Positions 36,509 through 44,218 of a stretch of 64,000 bases of DNA are shown in pieces; the first letter of the stretch is position 1; each line of letters starts with the position of its first letter. Position numbers and translations under genes: made by a program. The notes under the pieces are model-generated. The model was given only the letters and a program-made list of their open reading frames with translations. It did not search any database and had not been told where the DNA came from. The stretch comes from Meridianimarinicoccus marinus. Lineage in GTDB: Bacteria; Pseudomonadota; Alphaproteobacteria; Rhodobacterales; Rhodobacteraceae. The DNA lies in the NCBI RefSeq assembly GCF_040689105.1, contig NZ_JBFBVU010000020.1, forward strand, positions 1-64,000, in the 5' to 3' direction.

Positions 36509-37564
36509 TCAGATCCAGCCTTGCAGATTGCGCGCGATCACGCCGGTCAGCGCGTCGATATGGGCGTCGTCATCGTTCAGGCAGGGAACATAGGTGAAGG
36601 ATTCGCCGCCGGCCTCTTCAAAGCTTTCGCGGATCTCTTCGTTGATTTCCTCAAGGGTTTCGATGCAATCGGCCGAAAACGCCGGGGCAATCACCGCGAT
36701 GCGCTTCTTGCCGGTCTTCGCCAGTCTCGCGACCTCTTCCACCGTATAGGGCTTGAGCCATTCCTCGGGGCCGAAGCGCGACTGGAAAGTCGTGGTGATG
36801 GCGTCATCGTCCCAGCCCAGCCGTTCCTTCAGCAGCCGCGTCGTTTTCTGGCACTGGCAGTGATAGGGATCGCCCTCCATCAGGTAGCGCTGCGGCAGCC
36901 CGTGGTAGGAGCACACCAGCACATCCGGGCGCTGCTCGATCTGCCCATAGGCGCGTTCCACCGACTGGGCCAGCGCGTCGATATAGGCCGGATCGTCAAA
37001 ATAGGGCGGCACCGTGCGCGTCGCCGGCTGCCATTTCTCTTTCATCAGGGCGCGGAAGAACTGGTCGTTGGCCGTGGCTGTCGTGGCACCCGCGTATTGC
37101 GGGTACAGCGGGAAGAACAGGATCTTGTCGCAGCCCTTGGCCACCATCTCACGAAGTTTTGAAGGCGTGGACGGATTGCCGTAGCGCATGCAGAAATCGA
37201 CCTCCACGGCGTCGCCGTAGCGGGCTTTCAGGGCGTCGGTGATTTTGGCGGTCTGGGCCTTGGTGATGGTCATCAGCGGGCTTTCACCGGCCTCGTGGTT
37301 CCAGATCGATTCGTAGGCCTCGCCCGAGGTGCGGGGCCGTTTCGACAGGATCACCAGTTGCAGCAGCGGCTGCCAGAACCACGGGCTGTAATCAATGACG
37401 CGGCGATCCGAGAGGAATTCGTTCAGGTAGCGGCGCATCGACCAATAGTCGGTGCCATCGGGCGTGCCCAGATTGGCCAGCAGGACGCCCAGCTTGCGGG
37501 CGCGGACCGGCGGATGATCGCCCGGCAGGTGCGGATTGGAACCGTCGGTGGTCTGGTCTTTCAT
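36509..37564 (-). CDS. hemH: Ferrochelatase
   Basis: A 351-residue enzyme that inserts ferrous iron into protoporphyrin IX, the last step of haem synthesis. LLANLGTPDGTDYWSMRRYL opens the conserved core, the catalytic histidine is in CSYHGLPQRY, and the C-terminal block AVIAPAFSADCIETLEEI carries the catalytic glutamate region. I prefer the ATG at 37564, which has GGAAG upstream; an ATG at 37600 would add 12 residues. Confidence 0.92.
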   Translation of the reverse strand: MKDQTTDGSNPHLPGDHPPVRARKLGVLLANLGTPDGTDYWSMRRYLNEFLSDRRVIDYSPWFWQPLLQLVILSKRPRTSGEAYESIWNHEAGESPLMTITKAQTAKITDALKARYGDAVEVDFCMRYGNPSTPSKLREMVAKGCDKILFFPLYPQYAGATTATANDQFFRALMKEKWQPATRTVPPYFDDPAYIDALAQSVERAYGQIEQRPDVLVCSYHGLPQRYLMEGDPYHCQCQKTTRLLKERLGWDDDAITTTFQSRFGPEEWLKPYTVEEVARLAKTGKKRIAVIAPAFSADCIETLEEINEEIRESFEEAGGESFTYVPCLNDDDAHIDALTGVIARNLQGWI

Positions 37565-37661
37565 GTGTTCTGGCTTCCCGGTGGCTGTTGCGTCCAGCAT
37601 AGGTGGCGTCCCCGTGTGTTCAAGCGATGCCTATGGGCAGGTAGAGGCACCGCCGGGGTCG

Positions 37662-38507
37662 TCAATCCGACCCGTCGCCGGGCAATTTGACTTCATCGGT
37701 GTTCAGCGCATCAGCCAGACGCGCGGCGGCGCTGCCGGGGCGCAGGGGCTTGGGCTGGTCTTCGGCGGGGGCCCAGCCGGTCAGGGCAATGATTTCGGCG
37801 GTGGCGGCGATGCGCCCGTCGGGGCGGGCGAAGGTCAGGGCGTAAAGCTCGATCGCGCGCAGCATCACCGCGCGGGGGGTGAAGCTGCGCGTACGGCCGG
37901 TCAGGGCGTTGGTTTCGCCCATGGCCCGAAGATCCCACATCAGGCCCAGCGGCGAGGGATAGAGCACGTCGCGCCGCCAGCTGTCGGCCACCGGCAGCGC
38001 GAATCCTGCCCGTTGCAGCAGCGCGCCCAGATCGCGGATCTCTCCCATGGGGGCCACGCGGGGCGACAGGCCGCCGCGCAGCTCCGCCTCGGCGCTGCCA
38101 AGGCACTGACGCAGCTCCTGCAGGCTCTGGCCGCCATAGGTCAGGCCCAAGAACAGCCCGTCGGGGCACAGGGCGCGGCGGGACTGAATCAACTGGCCCA
38201 CCGGATCATTGGCCCAGTGCAGCGCCAGCGCGTGGATCACCAGGTCATGGGCGCCGCGGTCCAGATCCAGCGTGTCAGTATCCTCGACCACCTTCGCGTC
38301 GGGGAAGGCGCGTCGCCAGAAATCGGGCTGGCCGGTGACGATCGCGGGCCGGGTAAACGTCCTGTTAACCTCGGCGAGCCTCTCCTGAATCTCGTCCAGC
38401 GCGTCTTGGTGCAGGAACAGCGCCGGGGCCTTGTGGGCCCGCGCGCGGGCGCGATGGCGGCGCAGGGCAGGACGGTCGGTAAGCGGAGGGCGGTGATCGG
38501 ATGGCAT
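37662..38507 (-). CDS. NDUFAF5/BioC-like SAM-dependent methyltransferase family protein
   Basis: A 281-residue protein of the alphaproteobacterial family related to mitochondrial complex I assembly factor NDUFAF5. Visible marks are FLHQDALDEIQERLAEVNR, DTDTLDLDRGAHDLVIHALA, LHWANDPVGQL and ALCPDGLFLGL. The first SAM-binding motif is weak. Its ATG (38505-38507) overlaps the ATG of the divergent comF gene (38501-38503) within seven bases, so the two genes share their 5' ends. Confidence 0.82.
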   Translation of the reverse strand: MPSDHRPPLTDRPALRRHRARARAHKAPALFLHQDALDEIQERLAEVNRTFTRPAIVTGQPDFWRRAFPDAKVVEDTDTLDLDRGAHDLVIHALALHWANDPVGQLIQSRRALCPDGLFLGLTYGGQSLQELRQCLGSAEAELRGGLSPRVAPMGEIRDLGALLQRAGFALPVADSWRRDVLYPSPLGLMWDLRAMGETNALTGRTRSFTPRAVMLRAIELYALTFARPDGRIAATAEIIALTGWAPAEDQPKPLRPGSAAARLADALNTDEVKLPGDGSD

Positions 38508-39265
38508 CCTCGGGATCCTTGCAGGGCGGCGCGCGGTTGCGCGCCGTGGTTCGGGCCGGGCTGGCGACAGTCTTCCCGCCGCAATGCCTGCTTTGCGGGG
38601 CGCTTGTCCAGACCGAAGGCGGGTTGTGCGGCCCCTGCTGGCGCGACACGCCGTTCTGCCACGGGCTGCGCTGTGACTTGTGCGGGGTGCCGCTGCCGGG
38701 GGAAGATCCGGGATTTTCAATCGCCTGCGACGATTGCCGGGGGCTGGATCGGCCCTGGGTGCAGGGCCGCAGCGTGATGATCTACGACCACGGCGCGCGG
38801 CGGCTGGTGCTGGCGCTGAAACATGGCGACCGGCTGGATCTGGCGCCGGCGCTGGCGGGCTGGATGGCGGTGAAGGCGCAGGCGCTTCTGCTCCCGGACA
38901 CGCTGGTCGTGCCGGTTCCGGCGCATCGCTGGCGGTTGTTCCGGCGGCGCTACAACCAGGCGGCGGTGCTGGCCACGGCCCTGGCCGCACGGCTGGAACG
39001 CCCGGTGCTGCCCGACCTGCTGCGCCGCCCGCGCGCCACCGCGCCGCAGGATCGCAAGAGCGTCGGCGACAGATATGCCGCCATGACCGGGGCTTTTGCC
39101 GTTTCCGACCGGCATCGGGCGCGGATCGCAGGCGCCGAGGTGCTGCTGGTGGATGACGTGATGACCTCGGGCGCGACGCTGGATGCCTGCGCGCGGGTCT
39201 GTCTGGAGGCGGGTGCGGCCAATGTTCGCGTGATCGCACTGGCGCGCGCGGTCCGGGATGCCTAA
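38501..39265 (+). CDS. comF: ComF-family phosphoribosyltransferase-like protein
   Basis: A 254-residue protein. The N-terminal zinc-ribbon cysteines are in CLLCGALV, CGPCW, CDLCG and CDDC. The C-terminal PRTase domain has the PRPP loop LLVDDVMTSGATLDAC. ComF proteins take part in DNA uptake in competent bacteria; most proteobacterial members are uncharacterised. The start overlaps that of the divergent methyltransferase gene. The glutaredoxin gene follows after 32 bases. Confidence 0.88.
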   Translation: MASSGSLQGGARLRAVVRAGLATVFPPQCLLCGALVQTEGGLCGPCWRDTPFCHGLRCDLCGVPLPGEDPGFSIACDDCRGLDRPWVQGRSVMIYDHGARRLVLALKHGDRLDLAPALAGWMAVKAQALLLPDTLVVPVPAHRWRLFRRRYNQAAVLATALAARLERPVLPDLLRRPRATAPQDRKSVGDRYAAMTGAFAVSDRHRARIAGAEVLLVDDVMTSGATLDACARVCLEAGAANVRVIALARAVRDA

Positions 39266-39297
39266 ATCAGGGTCACCACAAAGGATGAGACCCGACC

Positions 39298-39555
39298 ATG
39301 CAGACGATCGAGATCTATACCAGCCCCACCTGCGGCTTCTGTCACGCCGCCAAGCGGCTGCTGTCCGCCAAGGGCGTGAGTTTTACCGAGTACGACGTCG
39401 CCCGCACGCCTGGGCTGCGCCAGAAGATGATGCAGCGCGCCAATGGCCGCCACACGGTGCCGCAGATTTTCGTGGGCAAGACCCATGTGGGCGGCTGCGA
39501 TGATCTCTATGCACTGGACAGCTCCGGCAAGCTCGATCGCCTGCTGAGGGGGTGA
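39298..39555 (+). CDS. grxC: Glutaredoxin 3
   Basis: An 85-residue dithiol glutaredoxin. The active site reads CGFC rather than the common CPYC. The glutathione-binding TVPQIFVG and the GGCDDLYALDSSG segment match the family. It reduces disulfides with glutathione in the cytoplasm. It precedes the nitrilase-family gene by four bases. Confidence 0.92.
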   Translation: MQTIEIYTSPTCGFCHAAKRLLSAKGVSFTEYDVARTPGLRQKMMQRANGRHTVPQIFVGKTHVGGCDDLYALDSSGKLDRLLRG

Positions 39556-39559
39556 GGCG

Positions 39560-40393
39560 ATGCGCGCGGCCCTTGTCCAGATGACCAGTTCCGACCAGCC
39601 GCTGGACAACCTGTCCACGGCGCGCGGCTTCGTGCGGCAGGCGGCGGCCGAGGGGGCGGGCTTCGTGCTGACCCCCGAGGTCACCAACTGCATGTCCGCC
39701 AGCCGCCGCCACATGACCGAGGTGCTGCGCCCCGAGGCCGAGGATCCGGTGCTGGCCGGGCTGCGCGAGACGGCAGCGGATGCGGGTGTGTGGCTGCTGA
39801 TCGGTTCGCTGGCGCTGAAACGGCCCGAGGCCGCCGACGGACGCTTTGCCAACCGCAGCTTCCTGATCGCGCCGGATGGGGCAATTGCCGCGCGCTATGA
39901 CAAGATCCACATGTTCGATGTGCAGCTGTCCGAGACCGAGACCTACCGCGAATCCGATGGGTTCGCGCCGGGGGATCGCGCGGTGGTGGCGCAGACGCCT
40001 TTTGCCGCCGTGGGCATGACGATCTGCTATGACCTGCGATTCTCGCCGCTGTTCCGGGCGCTGGCGCAAGGCGGGGCGCAGGTGCTGACGGTGCCCGCGG
40101 CCTTTGCTGTGCCCACCGGGCGGGCGCATTGGCAAAGCCTGCTGCGGGCGCGGGCCATCGAGACCGGCAGCTATGTGCTGGCCCCCGCACAAGTGGGGCG
40201 GCACGCTCATGTTGCGGGCGTGCAGCGCGAAACATGGGGCCATGCGCTGGCCATCGATCCCTGGGGCCGAGTGCTGGGCGATGGCGGCGACGTTCCGGGG
40301 CTGACCTTTGCCGATCTGGACCTGGCTGAGGTGGACACGGCGCGGGCAAAGGTCCCGGCGTTGCGCCATGACCGGGCGTTCTCCGGTCCCTGA
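39560..40393 (+). CDS. Nitrilase-family amidase (Nit1/deaminated glutathione amidase type)
   Basis: A 277-residue carbon-nitrogen hydrolase. The catalytic triad is visible: glutamate in LTPEVTN, lysine in YDKIHMFDVQL and cysteine in ICYDLRFSP. DKIHMFDVQLSETETYRES is typical of the Nit group, which repairs deaminated glutathione; the glutaredoxin gene immediately upstream fits a thiol-metabolism context. An intergenic repeat follows 17 bases after the stop. Confidence 0.87.
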   Translation: MRAALVQMTSSDQPLDNLSTARGFVRQAAAEGAGFVLTPEVTNCMSASRRHMTEVLRPEAEDPVLAGLRETAADAGVWLLIGSLALKRPEAADGRFANRSFLIAPDGAIAARYDKIHMFDVQLSETETYRESDGFAPGDRAVVAQTPFAAVGMTICYDLRFSPLFRALAQGGAQVLTVPAAFAVPTGRAHWQSLLRARAIETGSYVLAPAQVGRHAHVAGVQRETWGHALAIDPWGRVLGDGGDVPGLTFADLDLAEVDTARAKVPALRHDRAFSGP

Positions 40394-40410
40394 CGGGACC
40401 GCGATTTCAA

Positions 40411-40443
40411 GCCTCCGGCGGGAGTATTTGTGACAGGAAAAAG
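40411..40443 (+). repeat. Short intergenic repeat, copy 2
   Basis: The same 33-base element as at 32040-32072, beginning GCCTCCGGCGGGAGTA, with 28 of 33 bases identical. It again sits shortly after a stop codon on the plus strand. Further imperfect hairpins follow (40478-40500, AAAA/TTTT flanked; 40533-40556, GGGCGGC stem) before the ubiG stop. Confidence 0.7.
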
Positions 40444-40560
40444 CGAGCGCCGTCTCGGAAATGGTGCGGCGGAGGCGAAAAGGCGCCAGCGGCGCGTTTT
40501 CCCGAATGACGGGGAGCGTTTCAGGCGCGAATGGGCGGCGCTTAGTTGGGCCGCCCTTGT

Positions 40561-41307
40561 TCAGCCCGGTTTGCGGCTGGCGGTGACGTAGTTGACCGAC
40601 AGGTCCTTGTCCGAGATCGACCAGCTCCATCCCAACGGGTTGAAGACAAAGCCCTTGCGGTCGACCGGATCAAGGCCCGCGTTGCGGATCAGGTCGAACA
40701 ACTCGTCCGGGGTGAGGAATTTCTTCCAGTCGTGGGTGCCCTTCGGCAGCCAGCGCATGACGTATTCGGCACCGATGATGCCCATCACATAGCTTTTGGG
40801 ATTGCGGTTCAGGGTCGAGGCGACCATCAGACCGCCGGGTTTCAGCAGCGCGGCGCAGGCGGCCATGTAGTCCGGCGGGCTGGCCACATGTTCGACCACT
40901 TCCATGTTCAGGACCACGTCGAATTGCTCGCCCGCAGCGGCCAGCGATTCGGCGGTGCAGTGGCGATAGTCGATCTCGAGCCCCGATTGCTGTGCGTGCA
41001 GGCGCGCCACCGGGATGTTGCGCTCGGCCGCGTCGGCGCCGACCACGGTGGCGCCGAGCCGCGCCATGGGCTCGGACAGAAGCCCGCCGCCGCAGCCGAT
41101 GTCGAGGATCCGAAGCCCCGCGAAAGGCGCGGCGTCGGACAGGTCGCGGTCGAATTCCACCGCGATCTGGCGGGTGATGTAGTCCAGCCGGCAGGGGTTG
41201 AGCATGTGCAGCGGTTTGAACTTGCCGTCCGGATCCCACCATTCGGCGGCCATGGCTTCGAATTTGGCGATCTCGGCGGGGTCGACGGTGCTGATGGGGT
41301 CGGTCAC
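40561..41307 (-). CDS. ubiG: Ubiquinone biosynthesis O-methyltransferase
   Basis: A 248-residue SAM-dependent methyltransferase for the two O-methylations of ubiquinone synthesis. It starts STVDPAEIAKFEAMAAEWWD, has SAM motif LDIGCGGGLLSEPMA, and the UbiG-type EVVEHV and STLNRNPKSY segments. Length and N terminus match the family. It diverges from the proline iminopeptidase gene. Confidence 0.94.
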   Translation of the reverse strand: MTDPISTVDPAEIAKFEAMAAEWWDPDGKFKPLHMLNPCRLDYITRQIAVEFDRDLSDAAPFAGLRILDIGCGGGLLSEPMARLGATVVGADAAERNIPVARLHAQQSGLEIDYRHCTAESLAAAGEQFDVVLNMEVVEHVASPPDYMAACAALLKPGGLMVASTLNRNPKSYVMGIIGAEYVMRWLPKGTHDWKKFLTPDELFDLIRNAGLDPVDRKGFVFNPLGWSWSISDKDLSVNYVTASRKPG

Positions 41308-41372
41308 GGGGACGGTCCTTTTCTTGCGCAGCCCATATGGTCGGGGCCTCTGGCGCGTTATATAGTCCGGTC

Positions 41373-42362
41373 ATGGAGCAATTCGCAGGTCAGAAGAAGG
41401 CGACACAATTTCTTTATCCGCCGGTGGACCCGTTCGACCAGCGGATGATGGATGTGGGCGATGGCCACAGCCTCTATGTGGAGCAATGCGGCAACCCCGA
41501 GGGGATGCCCGTCGTCGTTGTGCATGGCGGTCCCGGCGGCGGCTGCAGCCCGGCAATGCGCCGCTATTTCGACCCCGAAGTGTATCGCATCGTGCTGTTC
41601 GACCAGCGCGGCTGTGGGCGGTCCACCCCGCATGCCAGTGTCGAGGCCAACACCACCTGGCACCTGGTGGCCGACATGGAGGTGATCCGCAAGACGCTGG
41701 AGATCCCGCGCTGGGTGGTCTTCGGCGGCAGTTGGGGGGCGACGCTGTCGTTGCTCTATGCCCAGTCGCACGCCCGCCACACCGCCTATCTGGTACTGCG
41801 CGGCGTGTTCCTGATGACCAAGCCGGAACTGGAGTGGTTCTATGGCGGCGGCGCGGGGCTGTTCTGGCCCGACCTGTGGCAGCGGTTCGTGCAACTGGTG
41901 CCACAGGACGAGCGCGACGACCTGATCGCCGCCTATCACCGCCGGCTGTTTTCCGGCGACCGCATCGTCGAGACCCGGTTTGCCCGGGCCTGGGCATCGT
42001 GGGAGAACGCGCTGGCCTCGATCCAGAGCAACGGCATCACCGGCGAAAGCCCGGCGGAATATGCCCGTGCCTTTGCCCGGCTGGAAAACCATTATTTCGT
42101 GCATGGCGGCTTTCTGGAAGGCCCCAACCATATCCTCGACCGCATGCCGCTACTGGCGGACACGCCTGGAACCATCGTGCAGGGGCGCTATGACATGATC
42201 TGTCCGCCGGCCTCGGCCTGGAAATTGTCGCAGGCCTGGCCGCGGGCGGAGTTGAAGATGATCGGGCAGGCGGGTCACGCGCTGTCGGAGCCGGGGATCA
42301 GCGCTGCTTTGGTGCAGATCATGAACCGACTGCCGCGCCACCGCCGCGCCCTTGGGCTTTAG
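41373..42362 (+). CDS. pip: Proline iminopeptidase
   Basis: A 329-residue alpha/beta hydrolase that removes N-terminal proline from peptides. HGGPGGGCSP is the oxyanion region, the nucleophile serine is in GGSWGATLSL, the aspartate in GRYDMICPP, and the histidine in GQAGHALSEPG. Start at 41373 follows a weak ribosome-binding site. The double-CDGSH gene follows after 13 bases. Confidence 0.92.
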   Translation: MEQFAGQKKATQFLYPPVDPFDQRMMDVGDGHSLYVEQCGNPEGMPVVVVHGGPGGGCSPAMRRYFDPEVYRIVLFDQRGCGRSTPHASVEANTTWHLVADMEVIRKTLEIPRWVVFGGSWGATLSLLYAQSHARHTAYLVLRGVFLMTKPELEWFYGGGAGLFWPDLWQRFVQLVPQDERDDLIAAYHRRLFSGDRIVETRFARAWASWENALASIQSNGITGESPAEYARAFARLENHYFVHGGFLEGPNHILDRMPLLADTPGTIVQGRYDMICPPASAWKLSQAWPRAELKMIGQAGHALSEPGISAALVQIMNRLPRHRRALGL

Positions 42363-42375
42363 GGAGGCACGCACC

Positions 42376-43008
42376 ATGGCCGAGGACGGACCGAAGATCG
42401 AGGAACGCGAGAACGGGCCGCTGATGGCGCGGGGCATCTCGAAAATGGTCGGGCCGGACGGGGCCGAGATCGCGGTGAAGCCGGTGATGGCCCTGTGCCG
42501 CTGCGGCCACAGCAAGAACAAGCCGTTCTGCGACGGCTCGCACAAGGACGCCGGGTTCCGGGATCGCGGCGGCAAGCCCGAAGGCCCGGACCGGGTGTTT
42601 TCCTATGCCGGGCAGGAGGTGACCGTCACCTTCAATCCGCGCCTGTGCAGCCATGCCGCCGAATGCGGGCGCATCGCCCAGAACATCTTCAACCCCTCCC
42701 AGAAGCCCTGGGTGCAGCCCGACAACGGCACCCGCGCCGAGGTCGAGGCGGTGGTGGCCGCCTGCCCGTCCGGGGCGCTGAAACTGGCCGAGGGGCAGGA
42801 CAAGGGGCCGGATCTGTTCGCCGATCGGGCCGAAATCACGGTGCAGCGCAACGGCCCTTACTGGGTGCAGGGGGTGACGGCACCGCAACCGCCGCAGGGC
42901 GCCGGCATGTCGGATCGCAAGTATGTGCTGTGCCGGTGCGGCCAGTCCGGGGCCAAGCCCTATTGCGACGGCTCACACCGGGACAGGGGCTGGAAAAGCG
43001 GCGACTGA
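42376..43008 (+). CDS. Iron-sulfur protein with two CDGSH domains and a divergent ferredoxin domain
   Basis: A 210-residue protein. CDGSH motif 1 is CRCGHSKNKPFCDGSH and motif 2, at the C terminus, is CRCGQSGAKPYCDGSH. Each would hold a 2Fe-2S cluster by three cysteines and one histidine. Between them lies a divergent 4Fe-4S mono-cluster domain (RLCSHAAECGR, AACPSGAL). AGGGAGG precedes the ATG. Similar proteins are thought to act in redox or iron-sulfur transfer; no partner is evident. Confidence 0.87.
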   Translation: MAEDGPKIEERENGPLMARGISKMVGPDGAEIAVKPVMALCRCGHSKNKPFCDGSHKDAGFRDRGGKPEGPDRVFSYAGQEVTVTFNPRLCSHAAECGRIAQNIFNPSQKPWVQPDNGTRAEVEAVVAACPSGALKLAEGQDKGPDLFADRAEITVQRNGPYWVQGVTAPQPPQGAGMSDRKYVLCRCGQSGAKPYCDGSHRDRGWKSGD

Positions 43009-43011
43009 GGC

Positions 43012-43386
43012 TCAGCCGGCAGGCTGCCACAGCTCGATCCGGTTGTCTTCCGGGTCGGTCAGATGGGCAAACCGGCCCACCGCCTCCATCTCGGGGGTTT
43101 GCGGCCAGAGCGTGACATCGATCCCCGCGGCGCGCAGATCGGCGATGGCCGCGTCCAGATCCGGCACCCGGAAATTCATCATGAACTGCTGGTCCATGCG
43201 CCCGAAATACTCGGTGTCTTCGGGAAAGGGCGCGAAAACCGTGGGGCCGGCAGCCTGCATCCAGACCGTGTCGTCAGGCCCCTGCGGCACCGGGTTGATG
43301 CCGAAATGGGTGTCATACCAAGCGGCCAGCGCCTGGGGGTCGCGGGCGCGGAAAAACACGCCGCCGATGCCGGTGATGGTTGCCAT
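43012..43386 (-). CDS. VOC-family (glyoxalase/dioxygenase-like) protein
   Basis: A 124-residue single vicinal-oxygen-chelate domain protein. ITGIGGVFFRARDPQALAAW opens the fold and FAHLTDPEDNRIELWQP closes it with a metal-type glutamate. The substrate is unknown. It ends convergently, three bases after the CDGSH gene. Confidence 0.82.
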   Translation of the reverse strand: MATITGIGGVFFRARDPQALAAWYDTHFGINPVPQGPDDTVWMQAAGPTVFAPFPEDTEYFGRMDQQFMMNFRVPDLDAAIADLRAAGIDVTLWPQTPEMEAVGRFAHLTDPEDNRIELWQPAG

Positions 43387-43454
43387 GGTCGCCTCCGATC
43401 CGTTGATGGAAACAGCCTAGCACGGCGGGCTGCAATCGTACTGGGGGATTTCCC

Positions 43455-43483
43455 TTGCGAAGTCGTCCCTGGCTGCGTATATG
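43455..43483 (+). promoter_or_regulatory. Candidate sigma-70 promoter of the rimP-nusA-ylxR-infB operon
   Basis: TTGCGA (43455-43460), exactly 17 bases, then TATATG (43478-43483). Transcription would begin near 43490, giving a leader of about 100 bases before rimP. The region also holds the terminator described next. Confidence 0.6.
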
Positions 43484-43495
43484 CCCCTCAACAGC

Positions 43496-43560
43496 GGCGC
43501 GTCGGGACCTGTCCCAATGTTCCACCGGGAAAGATCGACGGGCCGCGCGCCCGTTTTTTT
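43496..43560 (+). promoter_or_regulatory. Candidate transcription attenuator in the rimP leader
   Basis: An intrinsic terminator, stem ACGGGC / GCCCGT (43538-43543 with 43549-43554) followed by a run of seven T, lies only 31 bases upstream of the rimP ATG and downstream of the promoter. An upstream segment GGCGCGTCG (43496-43504) can pair in eight of nine positions with CGACGGGCC (43536-43544), which contains the whole left arm of the terminator. The leader can thus switch between terminator and anti-terminator folds. What senses the switch is unknown. Confidence 0.6.
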
Positions 43561-43591
43561 GTTTCTATCGAACTCAGGCAGACAGACTTTG

Positions 43592-44215
43592 ATGACCGAT
43601 CTCATCGCCAAGGCCGCCATCGACCAGCGCATGGCCGCGATCATCACCCCGGTGATCGAGGACATGGGCTATGAACTCGTGCGCGTGCGCCTCATGGGGG
43701 GCAAGACCAACACCCTGCAGATCATGGCTGACAAGCCGGACGGCGGGATCGAGGTGGACGATTGCGCCCGCATTTCCACGGCCGTTTCCGCGGTGCTGGA
43801 TGTCGAGGATCCGCTTGAGGAAGCCTATACGCTGGAGGTCTCAAGCCCCGGTATCGACCGCCCGCTGACCCGCCTGAAGGATTTCGAGGCCTGGGCGGGC
43901 TATGAGGCCAAGCTGGAAACCACCGAGTTGATCGACGGCCGCCGCCGCTTCAAGGGCCTTCTGGCCGGGGTCGAGGATGGCGAGGTTCTGGTCGAGATCG
44001 CCGATCAGGGCGAACCGGTGACCATCGGGCTTGAGTTCGATTGGCTGAGCGACGCGAAACTGGTGCTGACCGACGAGTTGATCGCCGAGATGCTGCGCGC
44101 CCGCAAGGCCTCGGGCGCCATCGACGAAAGCCAGTTCGACGAGATCCAGACAGAAGACATGGGCGACACCGACGAGACGGACGCCCCGCAAACCGCCCCC
44201 CAGAAGGAGGACTAG
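43592..44215 (+). CDS. rimP: Ribosome maturation factor RimP
   Basis: A 207-residue factor for 30S assembly. The N-terminal domain has IITPVIEDMGYELVRVRLMG and the linker YTLEVSSPGIDRPLTRLKDF; an acidic C-terminal tail of about 40 residues is longer than in E. coli. Start at 43592 was chosen because upstream in-frame sequence is the leader hairpin. It is first in the operon with nusA three bases downstream. Confidence 0.93.
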   Translation: MTDLIAKAAIDQRMAAIITPVIEDMGYELVRVRLMGGKTNTLQIMADKPDGGIEVDDCARISTAVSAVLDVEDPLEEAYTLEVSSPGIDRPLTRLKDFEAWAGYEAKLETTELIDGRRRFKGLLAGVEDGEVLVEIADQGEPVTIGLEFDWLSDAKLVLTDELIAEMLRARKASGAIDESQFDEIQTEDMGDTDETDAPQTAPQKED

Positions 44216-44218
44216 GAC

